The position numbers were made by a program, and so were the translations under genes. The notes beneath the pieces are model-generated. The model searched no databases and was not told where the DNA came from. It saw nothing but the letters and a program-made list of their open reading frames with translations. From Mycobacterium sp. (GTDB lineage: Bacteria > Actinomycetota > Actinomycetes > Mycobacteriales > Mycobacteriaceae), in the NCBI RefSeq assembly GCF_004298145.1, contig NZ_SCRH01000038.1, positions 124,001 to 188,000 of the forward strand: DNA of 64,000 nucleotides, written 5' to 3'. This document shows, in pieces, positions 8,671-16,955 of the stretch. Position 1 is the first letter of the stretch. Every line of letters begins with the position of its first letter.

Positions 8671-8686
8671 TACACTGGCGCATATG
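8671..8686 (+). promoter_or_regulatory. Probable leaderless promoter of the vapBC pair
   Basis: TACACT (8671-8676) lies 7 bases before the ATG at 8684, the spacing at which transcription would begin at or next to the start codon. No ribosome site is visible, which fits the leaderless antitoxin starts common in mycobacteria. Confidence 0.45.
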
Positions 8687-8920
8687 GATACAGTGACGGT
8701 GCGCGAACTCCGGAACAGCGGAGGGGAAGTTCTGCGCCGTGTGGAGCACGGAGAGCGCATCGTCATTACCCGGGACGGCACGCCGGTAGCGGAGCTTCGC
8801 CCTCTGCCTCGTTCCAGCGCCGGCCCAGCGGAACTGATTCGTCGCCGTAAGAATCTTCCACAGGTAAACCCGGACGCCCTCCGGCGCGACATCGACAACC
8901 TGATCGACCCGTCGCTGTGA
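8684..8920 (+). CDS. Antitoxin of the Phd/VapB type
   Basis: The product is 78 residues. The N-terminus M-D-T-V-T-V-R-E-L-R-N-S-G-G-E-V-L is the Phd/YefM DNA-binding fold and is followed by I-V-I-T-R-D-G-T-P-V-A-E-L, the standard second half. The basic C-terminal tail would wrap the toxin. I chose the ATG at 8684, not the upstream frame extension to 8639, because of the -10-like hexamer. Its last codons overlap the toxin start as GTGA, so antitoxin and toxin are coupled and probably self-repressed. Confidence 0.85.
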   Translation: MDTVTVRELRNSGGEVLRRVEHGERIVITRDGTPVAELRPLPRSSAGPAELIRRRKNLPQVNPDALRRDIDNLIDPSL

Positions 8921-9393
8921 CGGAAGCCCAGGACCGGGGGATGCTGGATACCTCCACAGTGATCCTGCTAGGCCAGATACCCGACCCGACCGAGCTTCCC
9001 GACGAATCGGTGATTAGCGCGATAACGCTGGCCGAGCTTTCCGTAGGTCCGCACGTCGCGCGCGACGATGCCGAGCGCAGTGCCCGCCAACAACACCTCC
9101 AGCAGGCCGAGGCGGACTTTGACGTACTTCCGTTCGATGGAGACTGCGCCCGAGCATTTGGCAGCGTAGCGGCGGCACTGCGCGCGTCGGGGCGCAAGCC
9201 GGCTGCGCGAGCATACGACGCACTCATCGCAGCCAGCGCGATCGCACATGCGGTGCCGCTATACACATGCAATCCCGCCGACTTCGCAGGAATCCCGCGG
9301 CTGGAACTCCGATCGGTCACCCACCCGTACCACCAGCAGGGAACTGAACGATCGGTCACCCACCCGTACCACCAGCAGGGAACTGACAGCTAG
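8917..9393 (+). CDS. VapC-type PIN-domain ribonuclease toxin with duplicated C-terminus
   Basis: The product is 158 residues. PIN acidic residues are visible: M-L-D-T-S-T-V (Asp11), L-A-E-L (Glu40) and A-Y-D-A-L-I-A-A-S-A near residue 101, so the metal site looks intact. The start is GTG at 8917 inside the antitoxin stop. The end is odd: 39 bases at 9310-9348 are repeated at 9349-9387 with one change, so the protein ends RSVTHPYHQQGTE-RSVTHPYHQQGTD-S. The family usually stops near the first copy. The extension lies outside the PIN core, so the toxin may still be active. Confidence 0.85.
   Translation: MTEAQDRGMLDTSTVILLGQIPDPTELPDESVISAITLAELSVGPHVARDDAERSARQQHLQQAEADFDVLPFDGDCARAFGSVAAALRASGRKPAARAYDALIAASAIAHAVPLYTCNPADFAGIPRLELRSVTHPYHQQGTERSVTHPYHQQGTDS
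9310..9387 (+). repeat. In-frame 39-bp tandem duplication in the vapC toxin
   Basis: Copy one (9310-9348) and copy two (9349-9387) differ only at the last base (A versus C). The unit is exactly 13 codons, so the frame is kept. Near identity implies a recent event or ongoing copy-number change. Confidence 0.9.
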
Positions 9394-9707
9394 CGATGAA
9401 AAGCGTTGGGCAACAACACGATATGCCGTCGTTCACTTGACATAATGTCGCTTATCGGCAAAACCCAATGCGAGCTGCATCAGGCCCCGGTGCGATTGCG
9501 GCGTTGGCGCAGCTGACAAGCATCCCACCTCCCGCGGCATAAGCCAGCAGCCGTCGTGTTCTCTATTGAGCGTCTCTGCAGCTTGAAAGTGAGTTTCAAT
9601 CACTTAGTGAACGATCTGTTAGGTGACGCGATGGAAATAGCGCTCAGCGCTGGCCCGCAGGTTTACTTCATGCCGACCTGCCCCTGCCCGCCGGTCGCAT
9701 GCATAAA

Positions 9708-9720
9708 CGTCACTGTGACG
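9708..9720. repeat. Dispersed palindromic repeat, copy A
   Basis: CGTCAC-T-GTGACG, extended to the right by AATTA and to the left by a C-rich block. It shares the palindrome and the downstream GAATT with copy B at 9960 and copy C near 17634. Confidence 0.6.
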
Positions 9721-9959
9721 AATTAATATGTGCCGCCGGGCCATTGACGCCTCGAGGTGCGGCTTCGCTATCGACGCTGCGAGTGGCTTCCACATGGTCA
9801 CGTCGGACGTTTGGCGAAGACTCAGATGGCTGCCGAGGAAGCTTCCGCGCTTCATTCCTCACGTCCCGCACGTCGGTGCCGAGCCGATCCCAACTGCACA
9901 TAATCCGTCGACCCGCCGATCGGCCACCCCTCCCCGCGCCTGGCCGCACCGCCGATAAT

Positions 9960-9972
9960 GCGTCACTGTGAC
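9960..9972. repeat. Dispersed palindromic repeat, copy B
   Basis: CGTCAC-T-GTGACG followed by AATT and preceded by CGCCGATAATG, with a CCCCTCCCCGC-type block further left. Its flanks match copy C at 17634 more closely than copy A does, so the repeated unit is about 45-60 bases, not just the palindrome. Confidence 0.6.
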
Positions 9973-10070
9973 GAATTGCTCTGGCCCGCAAGGGCTATTG
10001 GGCACCGCTTCTGCCGCGCCGCGAATCGGTCAATAGGTCTGGAGCCGCTCGCATTCGGCTCCGTGGCGGT

Positions 10071-10865
10071 TTAGCCGCTGACCGATGTTGCGGGTTTGGT
10101 GGCGCGGATGATCGCGCCGTGCATGCCGTCGGCAACCTCGTGCGTGAAGGCCACGGAGACATCGACGAATCCGGCGGCGGCCAGGCCGTCGAGGTATTCC
10201 TGGTTGGACAGGGCTCCGGCGATGCAGCCGACGTGAGACCCGCGTTCGGCCCGTTGCACGGGGGTAAGGTGATCCTCGGCGACGACGTCGGAAATGCCAA
10301 TCCGCCCGCCCGGCACCAAAACCCGAAACATCTCGGCGAGCACGGCAGACTTGTCGGACGACAGGTTGATCACGCAGTTGGAGATCACCACGTCGACAAC
10401 TGCGTCGGGCAGCGGGATGTCCTCGATGGTGCCCTTGCGGAATTCGACATTGGTGACACCGGCTTTGGCCTTGTTCGCCTCGGCCAGGGCAAGCATCTCA
10501 TCGGTCATGTCAACGCCGTAAGCGAATCCGGTCGGTCCGACCCGGCGGGCCGAGAGCAGCACGTCGATGCCCCCGCCGGAGCCCAGGTCCAGGACGCGTT
10601 CGCCGGGGTGCAGGTCGGCGACCGCGGTCGGGTTGCCGCACCCCAGGCTGGCCGCAACGGCTTCGGCGGGCAGCTCGGAGTGCTCGTCGTCCCCGTAGAG
10701 ACCGGCGCCGAAGATGGTGCCGACGTCGACCGAATCGCTCGACCCGCAGCAGCTCGCCGCGGTGAGCACATCGCTGTTGGTGGCGCCGCTGCTGATCGCG
10801 GTGGCAGCCGCCCCGTAGCTGGCACGAACCTGATCGCGCAGCTGGCCATCCCCAGTCTCGGCCAT
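10071..10865 (-). CDS. arsM: Arsenite S-adenosylmethionine methyltransferase
   Basis: The product is 264 residues. The SAM loop is V-L-D-L-G-S-G-G-G-I-D. The cysteines expected of ArsM are present: C39/C40 near the N-terminus, C164 in N-C-V-I-N and C214 in G-C-I-A-G-A-L; the last two are 50 residues apart, as in characterised ArsM enzymes. It converts arsenite to methylated species in the cytoplasm. The ATG at 10863-10865 has GAGAGGAG upstream. It is divergent from an ArsR repressor, which should derepress it when arsenite is bound. Confidence 0.9.
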   Translation of the reverse strand: MAETGDGQLRDQVRASYGAAATAISSGATNSDVLTAASCCGSSDSVDVGTIFGAGLYGDDEHSELPAEAVAASLGCGNPTAVADLHPGERVLDLGSGGGIDVLLSARRVGPTGFAYGVDMTDEMLALAEANKAKAGVTNVEFRKGTIEDIPLPDAVVDVVISNCVINLSSDKSAVLAEMFRVLVPGGRIGISDVVAEDHLTPVQRAERGSHVGCIAGALSNQEYLDGLAAAGFVDVSVAFTHEVADGMHGAIIRATKPATSVSG

Positions 10866-10891
10866 TCCGATACTCCTCTCATCGACAGATG

Positions 10892-10934
10892 TCTATGGGA
10901 CATAGAATGCACTATCCATTGATGACTGTCAATG
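10892..10934. promoter_or_regulatory. ArsR operator palindromes in the arsM/arsR divergent region
   Basis: CATTGA-TGACTG-TCAATG (10917-10934) and TCTATG-GGA-CATAGA (10892-10906) are perfect inverted repeats within the 87 bases between the two start codons. The first resembles the imperfect 12-2-12-type operators of ArsR/SmtB repressors and lies just ahead of the arsR -10 region; the second lies next to the arsM leader. Confidence 0.6.
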
Positions 10935-10952
10935 TGTGCCATACTGGGTTTC

Positions 10953-11333
10953 ATGCCCACGACGATCCCGACCTCAGCGCAATCCGATGGATCGCTACTT
11001 GTGGCCGATCTCGAGGCGTGCTGTCGTCCCATCACCGATACGCCGCTGGATTCAGCGGCCGCTGAGCGGCTGGCCGCCATCCTCAAGGCGCTGGGTGAGC
11101 CGACCCGGCTGCGGCTGGTGTCGCTGATAGCCGGCCATGATGGCGCTGAAGCATGCGTCTGTGACCTGACCAGCCCGGTCGGGTTGTCCCAACCGACGGT
11201 GTCACACCACCTCAAGATCCTGGTCGAGGCCGGCCTACTAGAACGAACCCAACGCGGCAAATGGGCCTACTACCGGCTAGTGCCGGCCACCCTGGATGCA
11301 CTCGCCGGCGTGTTTGCTCGCACCGGCCGATAA
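10953..11333 (+). CDS. arsR: ArsR/SmtB-family metalloid-responsive repressor
   Basis: The product is 126 residues. The winged helix is clear (L-G-E-P-T-R-L-R-L-V, then G-L-S-Q-P-T-V-S-H-H-L-K-I-L), and the metal-binding motif A-C-V-C-D-L (C68, C70) is the classic ArsR site; C23/C24 near the N-terminus may supply a further ligand. The ATG at 10953 is 7 bases after CATACT, so the message is probably leaderless; a GTG at 10932 would add seven residues but lies inside the operator. It should bind the palindromes upstream and control itself and arsM. Confidence 0.85.
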   Translation: MPTTIPTSAQSDGSLLVADLEACCRPITDTPLDSAAAERLAAILKALGEPTRLRLVSLIAGHDGAEACVCDLTSPVGLSQPTVSHHLKILVEAGLLERTQRGKWAYYRLVPATLDALAGVFARTGR

Positions 11334-11681
11334 CGGCTCGGCCGCCGCATCAGTCGGCACCGATCGGTAGTTGCGTGCGGGGTGGATCGACTAGAGGCCG
11401 AAGGAGACCGGAACTGCCGCTTCCCCTAGGCGGTGAACTCGCACCTCTTGAAGACGCACGGCTACCAGTTGCTAACCGCCGAGTTCATGCCACCCTGGGC
11501 GGCTACGTTGAGCCGATGTCCGATCCGCTCCATGGTTGAGAGCAGCTCAACCATCCGGCTTCCCTGCGCCACCGACCTGCTGAACCGGGTTCCGGCGAAT
11601 TTCCGCTCGGTGTGCTGTTATCTGAGACTGATTGGCACCGGCCACCAACCAATGCGGTCACCGCGAATACGCAACCCGCAC
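11334..11681. other. Intergenic stretch between arsR and an AveC-like gene
   Basis: About 350 bases. Frames on both strands cross it, but none has a ribosome site or a recognisable domain. The two flanking genes converge here, so terminators are expected; I see no strong hairpin with a T-run. Confidence 0.35.
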
Positions 11682-12746
11682 CTACCGGCTTGGCGTGACC
11701 CGATTGGTCAGGCTGTCGAAGCGCGGAATCGGGACACCCTTGCCGGGGCAATCGTAGTTGGTGTTCGGACCACACACGCCACCCAATCGCCACGGTTGCT
11801 TGAGATACACCGGCGACATCTCCGAGTGCTGGGCATAGATCTGGTACGGGATGTTGTAGGTCAACAGGATTGACAGTTGACACATACCGGCGATCGCCAG
11901 GAAGCGAAAGAAGGTCTTAGTCCCGCCACCACCGACTCGGATCATTTCGATCCCACGTTCGGGCAACGAGCGGCCCCGGTCGTCTCGGAAGAAATGTAGG
12001 CACGATAGGAACACATACGTGCCAGCCCAGCTAATGGTCTCGTAGATCGGGAACTGATGATCCGTACCCACGAACAGGCTCAGGCTCGGAATCACGCTAC
12101 CGTAGCTGAACAGGTTCGTCCTGGTGATGAACGCCTCCAGAACGAGATCGAACACACAGAATGCCAAGTACGTCAACGCGATCAGCTTCAGCTTGCTGAT
12201 CCCCGGCTGACGACGAGTCACCCAGCCCATGAACTTCGACCCGGCCAGCGCCGGGATGGCAACCAGCCAGAAGTACGCAGTACCGCACCACGCCGACACC
12301 GGAGTCACCTCAGCGTGCGGATAGCTCCAGCCTGGGATGTGACTGAGCCAGCTGCCGAAGTTGATTGACGTAGTGCTGTAAAGGAATTGCGGGCTGGTCC
12401 AATTGATCCACGGCTCCTGGAAGAACATCAGCCCGCAGCCGATCACAAACAAACCGTCGAAGGAGAATCGCCCAGTCTTCAGCTTCGGCCTAACGACATA
12501 TACCCACAGGATCGCCAGTGTGCAGACCAGGGCGAAGATCTCCCATCCCCGCATCGCAGTCACGTACCAACCGGGTTCCTGACCCCTGCCAAGGGTGTTG
12601 GTCTTGAAATCACCGCCGACCACCCACGTGGTCCAACAGTAGGCGATCAGAGCAATCCACAGACCTCCGTGAATCACCCATAACGTGGCCCGATTCCGTT
12701 GTGCTGCAACCGAATCAGGAACCAGATCGTTTTCCAATGCCGTCAT
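11682..12746 (-). CDS. AveC-like (spirocyclase-family) membrane protein
   Basis: The product is 354 residues with six or seven hydrophobic spans, a conserved F-F-Q-E-P-W segment, and a hydrophilic C-terminus with two Cys (G-V-C-G, Y-D-C-P-G-K-G-V-P) that probably form a disulfide outside the membrane. It shares H/Y-F-R-D-D-R-G-R and the C-P-G-x-G-V-P end with its upstream neighbour, so the pair are tandem paralogues. AAGGAG precedes the ATG at 12746. It starts 10 bases after the neighbour's stop, so they form one operon. The reaction is unknown. Confidence 0.7.
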   Translation of the reverse strand: MTALENDLVPDSVAAQRNRATLWVIHGGLWIALIAYCWTTWVVGGDFKTNTLGRGQEPGWYVTAMRGWEIFALVCTLAILWVYVVRPKLKTGRFSFDGLFVIGCGLMFFQEPWINWTSPQFLYSTTSINFGSWLSHIPGWSYPHAEVTPVSAWCGTAYFWLVAIPALAGSKFMGWVTRRQPGISKLKLIALTYLAFCVFDLVLEAFITRTNLFSYGSVIPSLSLFVGTDHQFPIYETISWAGTYVFLSCLHFFRDDRGRSLPERGIEMIRVGGGGTKTFFRFLAIAGMCQLSILLTYNIPYQIYAQHSEMSPVYLKQPWRLGGVCGPNTNYDCPGKGVPIPRFDSLTNRVTPSR

Positions 12747-12756
12747 ATCAATCTCC

Positions 12757-13815
12757 TTACGGCCGCACCATCGGCACGCCGGGACCGGGGCAGGTGTTGC
12801 CGTCGACCCCTGACTTGCACATGTCGTTGATCATGTAGGACTTGTAGCCCTCCGGGAATTGGTCGGAATGCACCGCAAACCACTGTTGCGGAACCGAGTA
12901 CAGCAGAATGAAGGAGAGGTGAACGGCACCGAATACGGCGCAGAACCTGACTAGCGTTCTGCCTTTGGTGCTGACCTTGAGCGTATCGACTCCTCGTTCG
13001 ACGATGGTGCGTCCCCGGTCATCCCGGAAGTAACTGAGCGCCGCGATGGCGCTGAGACCCAGACCACCAAACAGGAAGGTCTCCGAGAGTGGCAGCTGGT
13101 ATGTCTCGCCGGCGAACAGCGTGATGACCCGGATCCCACCGGGATAGGCGTAGAGCCCGGTGCTCATCAGTAGTATCTCGATGATCGTGTCCACGATCGT
13201 CAGCCCAACGATCATCGTGGCGATGGTCCCCATCACGCCGAGATCCGGCCAGCGCTTCTTCGCCTTGCGTAGCAGCCACAGCACGAACACCGCCTGGGAG
13301 TAGACCATCGCACCGTAGCCGGGTATTGCGACAAAGATCGGCTCCGGCAGGTTGCTCGCGCCCGGGCTGATCCATGTCGGCCACGAGCCGTTCGCCCAGG
13401 ATCCGCGATTCACGAGGTGCGAGTTATACAGCAGTGACACTGATGTGTAGTTCATCGACATGTCCCAGAAGAAGAGCATCGCGCCCGACAGCGCCAACAT
13501 GCCATCGGTGGTCAAGTGCCCTTCGTGCCGCCACGGCCGAACCACCCAGACGTACATGAGGATCGCAAACGCGATGGGAACCCCGATCTGGAGCGCCATG
13601 GCGAGCGCGTGCTGTCCCCCGGTCAGCTCGTCGGGACCGGGCGGTGTGGGCTTGAAGTTCGGTCCGAAGATCCATCGGGCCAGAACGAAGATTTCGAAGG
13701 TGATCAACACAGCCCCGACGACCGCGAATATCACGACCAGGCGGACCTTCTTCGACGAGGTTTCCGGATCGACTGGCAATCCCGTCGATGCCAGACGCTG
13801 AGGGTGGGCCGTCAC
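12757..13815 (-). CDS. AveC-like (spirocyclase-family) membrane protein
   Basis: The product is 352 residues from the GTG at 13813-13815, which has GAGGA 7 bases upstream; the frame extends to 13920 but the extension lacks a ribosome site and is not hydrophobic. It has six or seven membrane spans, the shared Y-F-R-D-D-R-G-R block before the last spans, and a Cys-containing end (N-T-C-P-G-P-G-V-P) like its neighbour. First gene of a two-gene operon, divergent from an AraC regulator that probably controls it. Confidence 0.7.
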   Translation of the reverse strand: MTAHPQRLASTGLPVDPETSSKKVRLVVIFAVVGAVLITFEIFVLARWIFGPNFKPTPPGPDELTGGQHALAMALQIGVPIAFAILMYVWVVRPWRHEGHLTTDGMLALSGAMLFFWDMSMNYTSVSLLYNSHLVNRGSWANGSWPTWISPGASNLPEPIFVAIPGYGAMVYSQAVFVLWLLRKAKKRWPDLGVMGTIATMIVGLTIVDTIIEILLMSTGLYAYPGGIRVITLFAGETYQLPLSETFLFGGLGLSAIAALSYFRDDRGRTIVERGVDTLKVSTKGRTLVRFCAVFGAVHLSFILLYSVPQQWFAVHSDQFPEGYKSYMINDMCKSGVDGNTCPGPGVPMVRP

Positions 13816-13984
13816 AGCGCTGTCCTCATCTTTTGAGCATTCTGCGGGCCAACACCGCATATTGGGACAGAGCGTCCATGTATCCTCCGGAGTTAACGCG
13901 GACTTAACGGCGCGCGACAATCATCGCCACTGTGGGGCCGCTACCCGACAGATCGAAGCTTAAAAGCCTGGCAAGCGGGGAGAA

Positions 13985-15109
13985 ATGGCCAAAGCGGTCG
14001 GATTGAGGACCGAGCAAGACACCACCGTGATATCCCGGCCGACCTACCGCACGCAAGGCGACCCACGTTTCAAGACGTTCGCTCACCACCAAGGCCCGCT
14101 CGTCCGGCTACGGCCGACGCGGGTCAACTTCTATCTCAAGGTCGCGCGTCGACTCGGGTTCGGTGCCGACCAACTGCTCGCCGGCACGGGCTTCACGCAA
14201 CAGGATCTCGCCGACCCGATGTACCTGATCGACGTCGCAAAGTACATTCGCGTCGTCACCAATATGCGTCGACTCTCGGACTCACCGTCGCTGGCATTCA
14301 CGTTCGGTCAGCACTTGACGCTTGGCGACCTGGGCATACTCGGCTACAGCGTGATGACTTGCGAGACATCCGATGAAGCGACACGGCTGTGGCTGCAGTA
14401 CGTCCCCGTGTTCTTCGGCAACCTCATCGAGTTCACCTCCGATGCGGTGGGCGATCAGCTTTTGCTCACGTATCTCCCCTATACCGACATCCGTGGCGAG
14501 CTGCTGCAGTTTCTGATCGAAGAGAAGATCTGTTACGAGATTGCGCTGCAGCGGTTGATCGGCATGCCGGAATATCCCATCGAACGGTTGACGCTCACCT
14601 ATCCCGAACCCGACCACGTCGACCTCTACCGCGCATTGATCAAGTGCCCGATCGAGTTCTCCGCTCCGCGCAACACGATGTTGCTCTCCAGCAACGCGTT
14701 ACGCATCCCATTACCGGGCAGCGACCCCGAGACGCATCGGCACTGTGTGAAACTGCTGGCCGACGTGTACAACACCATCAACGCGCGTTCAACCGTCTCA
14801 CACACCGTGAAGGTGATTCTTCACGAGAACCTACATCTTCATCTGACCGTCGATGATGTAGCTCGCCAATTGCACTGCACATCACGTACTTTGAACCGCA
14901 GACTCGAGAAAGAGTCCTTCAACTTCAGCCAGCTCCATGCCGCCGCCCGGCTCGAGGCAGTCGAGAATCTGCTTGCGACAACGAATCTAAAGTGCAGCCA
15001 GATCGCTGATCGCGTTGGATTCTCCGATGTCCGCAGTCTCCGACGATTCTTCAGATCACAAACCGGAAAGACATTACAACAGTTCCGGGCGGAGGCGTTG
15101 GGCGAATAG
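13985..15109 (+). CDS. AraC-family transcriptional regulator
   Basis: The product is 374 residues. An N-terminal ligand domain (about 45-230) of the 'arabinose-binding-like' type found in mycobacterial regulators is followed by a C-terminal pair of helix-turn-helices (about 275-370) including L-H-C-T-S-R-T-L-N-R-R-L and I-A-D-R-V-G-F-S-D-V-R-S-L-R-R-F-F-R. GGGGAGAA precedes the ATG. It is divergent from the two tandem AveC-like genes and convergent with a third, so these membrane proteins are its likely targets. The inducer is unknown; lipids or sterols are common ligands for this type. Confidence 0.88.
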   Translation: MAKAVGLRTEQDTTVISRPTYRTQGDPRFKTFAHHQGPLVRLRPTRVNFYLKVARRLGFGADQLLAGTGFTQQDLADPMYLIDVAKYIRVVTNMRRLSDSPSLAFTFGQHLTLGDLGILGYSVMTCETSDEATRLWLQYVPVFFGNLIEFTSDAVGDQLLLTYLPYTDIRGELLQFLIEEKICYEIALQRLIGMPEYPIERLTLTYPEPDHVDLYRALIKCPIEFSAPRNTMLLSSNALRIPLPGSDPETHRHCVKLLADVYNTINARSTVSHTVKVILHENLHLHLTVDDVARQLHCTSRTLNRRLEKESFNFSQLHAAARLEAVENLLATTNLKCSQIADRVGFSDVRSLRRFFRSQTGKTLQQFRAEALGE

Positions 15110-15138
15110 TCCGCGTATATTCCCGGAACTGCCGGCGC

Positions 15139-16110
15139 TTACGCTCGCGCGTGTCCAACTTCCTGAGGTGCCGGTGCCGAGACTGCCCGCGGTTTGGCAA
15201 CCAGCGCGGCCACCAGATTCACCAAGACGAATGCAGCGGCAAAGGTGACCAGACCGCCCAACTGGGTCAATAGCCAGCCCACCTTGGTGTTGATGACCAA
15301 CCACGACGGCCATCCCACCGCGGCGTTCACCACAGCGCTGGTCGTCAATGCCAGCGGAATGATCGCCAAGACTCGCCTGCCACGGAAATACGCATCGAAC
15401 CGGAAGATCACCGTCGCCAAGACAAGCGGGGTCGCCGCATTGACCGCCATCCACCACAACGAAAACTTACCGAGCATCAGCGGCTGATATCCGTAGTAGA
15501 CGTATGGGTTCCAGATCAGCAAAACCGATTCGAAGACCAGGTCCCCCAGCATCGCGGCGCAAAACACCAGCCAGACCTGGCGGTGGGTCAAGCCCCGGCG
15601 TAAGGCCTTCCAGATCACGGTGGTTTCGATACCGAAGAAGACGAAATAAGCCAGGCACAACCAGACCGGCAGTGGCCTACCCCAGGCGCTAAAAGCGGTC
15701 CAGGAGTTCGAGGGGAACCAACAGGCGCCGACGGTGTCGACCATCGGTTCGAAGATCATCATGGCGCCGCCGGCAAGCATCAGTACCACTCCAAGCGGTC
15801 GACCGCTGCGACGCCAATCAACGACCGCCCAGATGGCGGAAAGTGCCACGATGACGGCCAGGACAGCGGTGATGCCCTGCTCGGCGGTCTTGTCGACGAC
15901 CATATCGAGTGGGGGTTGGGGTGTAAGCGTGCCCGTTTGCTCCTGCATACGGAGAGCGTAAAAGCCACACACCGTGCAGATAATGGCAAATACGGTCATA
16001 TCGGGAACCGAGCGGGACACTCCGACGGCGCCCGTAGAAACGACCGTTAACCGGCTCGACTCCTTGAGAGTGCCATCCGGCCGTTGACGCCCGCGCCTAG
16101 ATCCCCCCAC
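15139..16110 (-). CDS. AveC-like (spirocyclase-family) membrane protein, short subtype
   Basis: The product is 323 residues with about seven spans. The pair F-E-P-M-V-D and L-P-V-W-L-C matches the protein at 5506-6348 (F-Q-E-P-L-F-D, V-P-V-W-L-P), not the longer tandem pair, so two subtypes coexist in this window. The GTG at 16110 has no ribosome site; GTG at 16020 or ATG at 15999 are possible and would still keep all membrane spans. A symmetrical operator-like sequence lies immediately upstream at 16112-16135. Confidence 0.65.
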   Translation of the reverse strand: MGGSRRGRQRPDGTLKESSRLTVVSTGAVGVSRSVPDMTVFAIICTVCGFYALRMQEQTGTLTPQPPLDMVVDKTAEQGITAVLAVIVALSAIWAVVDWRRSGRPLGVVLMLAGGAMMIFEPMVDTVGACWFPSNSWTAFSAWGRPLPVWLCLAYFVFFGIETTVIWKALRRGLTHRQVWLVFCAAMLGDLVFESVLLIWNPYVYYGYQPLMLGKFSLWWMAVNAATPLVLATVIFRFDAYFRGRRVLAIIPLALTTSAVVNAAVGWPSWLVINTKVGWLLTQLGGLVTFAAAFVLVNLVAALVAKPRAVSAPAPQEVGHARA

Positions 16111-16111
16111 A

Positions 16112-16135
16112 CTTACGTCACACTGACGCGGTAAG
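16112..16135. promoter_or_regulatory. Nested palindrome upstream of the AveC-like gene
   Basis: CGTCA-CAC-TGACG (16116-16128) lies within CTTAC (16112-16116) and GTAAG (16131-16135). It abuts the annotated start of the leftward AveC-like gene and may be an operator. It resembles, but is not identical to, the dispersed CGTCAC-T-GTGACG repeat. Confidence 0.4.
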
Positions 16136-16294
16136 CTCGACCGGCGGGTGCGACGAGCAGGGCTATCGCCGACCGAATCATGCTCCTACACAGCGGTTCC
16201 CGCGACTCGACGGGGCGTGATGATCCACTTCTCGCAACAGACCTCAGGCTCGCTGCGCCTTTGCCGCGCCCGGCTCATACGCCGGACGACGGGC

Positions 16295-16400
16295 TCACTG
16301 GATGTGCACTGATTCGGCGGGACAGTCCCTGACGGCCCCGCGCACGGCGTCCTCGAGTTCGGTCGGAACTACATCGACTGTCACCCACAATCGGTGACCG
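16295..16400 (-). pseudogene. Ferredoxin C-terminal remnant
   Basis: The frame ending at TGA (16295-16297) reads V-D-V-V-P-T-E-L-E-D-A-V-R-G-A-V-R-D-C-P-A-E-S-V-H-I-Q, the usual last quarter of small mycobacterial 3Fe-4S ferredoxins, with the final cluster Cys in D-C-P. The N-terminal cluster cysteines are not found upstream; only C-G-H-R-L is seen. It is therefore likely a truncated gene. It lies next to a short-chain dehydrogenase remnant on the other strand. Confidence 0.4.
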
Positions 16401-16470
16401 CAGGGCGCCCACGCTGATGCGATCTCGAGGACACGCAGTATCCACCGTATCCGGTAATGCAAGGAGTGAG

Positions 16471-16790
16471 ATGACGGATACGTTTCGGCTTGATGGCAAG
16501 TAGCCCTCATTACCGGTGGCACCAAAGGAATCGGGCTGGCCATCGCCCGATTGTTCGTCTCGCGCGGAGCCCGCGCAGTCGGATGCGGACGCGGCGACGA
16601 AGCGGGTCGCGCTGTCGCCGCCGAAAACGAGCTGGCGTTTCAGCGACCCGACGTCACCAACGAGGATGACGTGAACCCCCTTGTCGCAGCTTGCTATAGC
16701 GAATACGGAGGGCTCAACATCCTTGTCAACAACGCCGATCCGATCGAGCTTCTACACCCGCAACGTCGACGCTAGCTCGGCACTCGACAT
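16471..16790 (+). pseudogene. Truncated, frameshifted short-chain dehydrogenase
   Basis: ATG at 16471 has AAGGAG upstream and starts M-T-D-T-F-R-L-D-G-K, then TAG. One base earlier the next frame continues V-A-L-I-T-G-G-T-K-G-I-G-L-A-I-A, the cofactor-binding motif of short-chain dehydrogenases, so a single G was lost (AAGGTA to AAGTA). The frame goes on to N-I-L-V-N-N-A-D (the N-N-A-G motif, altered) and stops at 16773-16775, before the catalytic Tyr and Lys. Only about 100 of the usual 250 residues remain. Confidence 0.6.
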
Positions 16791-16955
16791 AACCACATCT
16801 CCCCCTTCCCCGCACACCGCCGCGATGCATTACCGCAACGAATTATCTTGGGGTGCAGGTCTATTGAAATGCGGTGTTAACAGGTTTCGGATCGGCTTAC
16901 GCCCCGAGCCCGAAGTGTTGCCACGCCCGTAATGGCCGCGGCCGATGCCAGCTGT

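Larger units (their letters stand above)
9394..10070. other. Long non-coding stretch with several palindromes and two repeat copies
   Basis: About 680 bases with no convincing gene. Visible structure: GACAT-A-ATGTC (9439-9449); TTGAAA-GTGAG-TTTCAA (9583-9599) directly followed by TCACT-T-AGTGA (9600-9610); and two copies of a palindromic repeat at 9708-9720 and 9960-9972. The short open frames here start in or next to the repeats and have no ribosome sites. The adjacent operator-like palindromes without a gene suggest a deleted gene or an RNA. Confidence 0.5.

Noticed and set aside
9310..9387. Possible CRISPR array
   Set aside because: Only two adjacent copies without spacers, inside a coding frame; it is a tandem duplication.
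9700..9975. Possible insertion sequence bounded by the two palindromic repeats
   Set aside because: The copies are in the same orientation, there is no transposase frame between them and no target duplication was seen.
5506..16110. An avermectin-like spiroketal pathway because of the AveC-like genes
   Set aside because: No polyketide synthase or other pathway gene is present; the family name is only an annotation habit.
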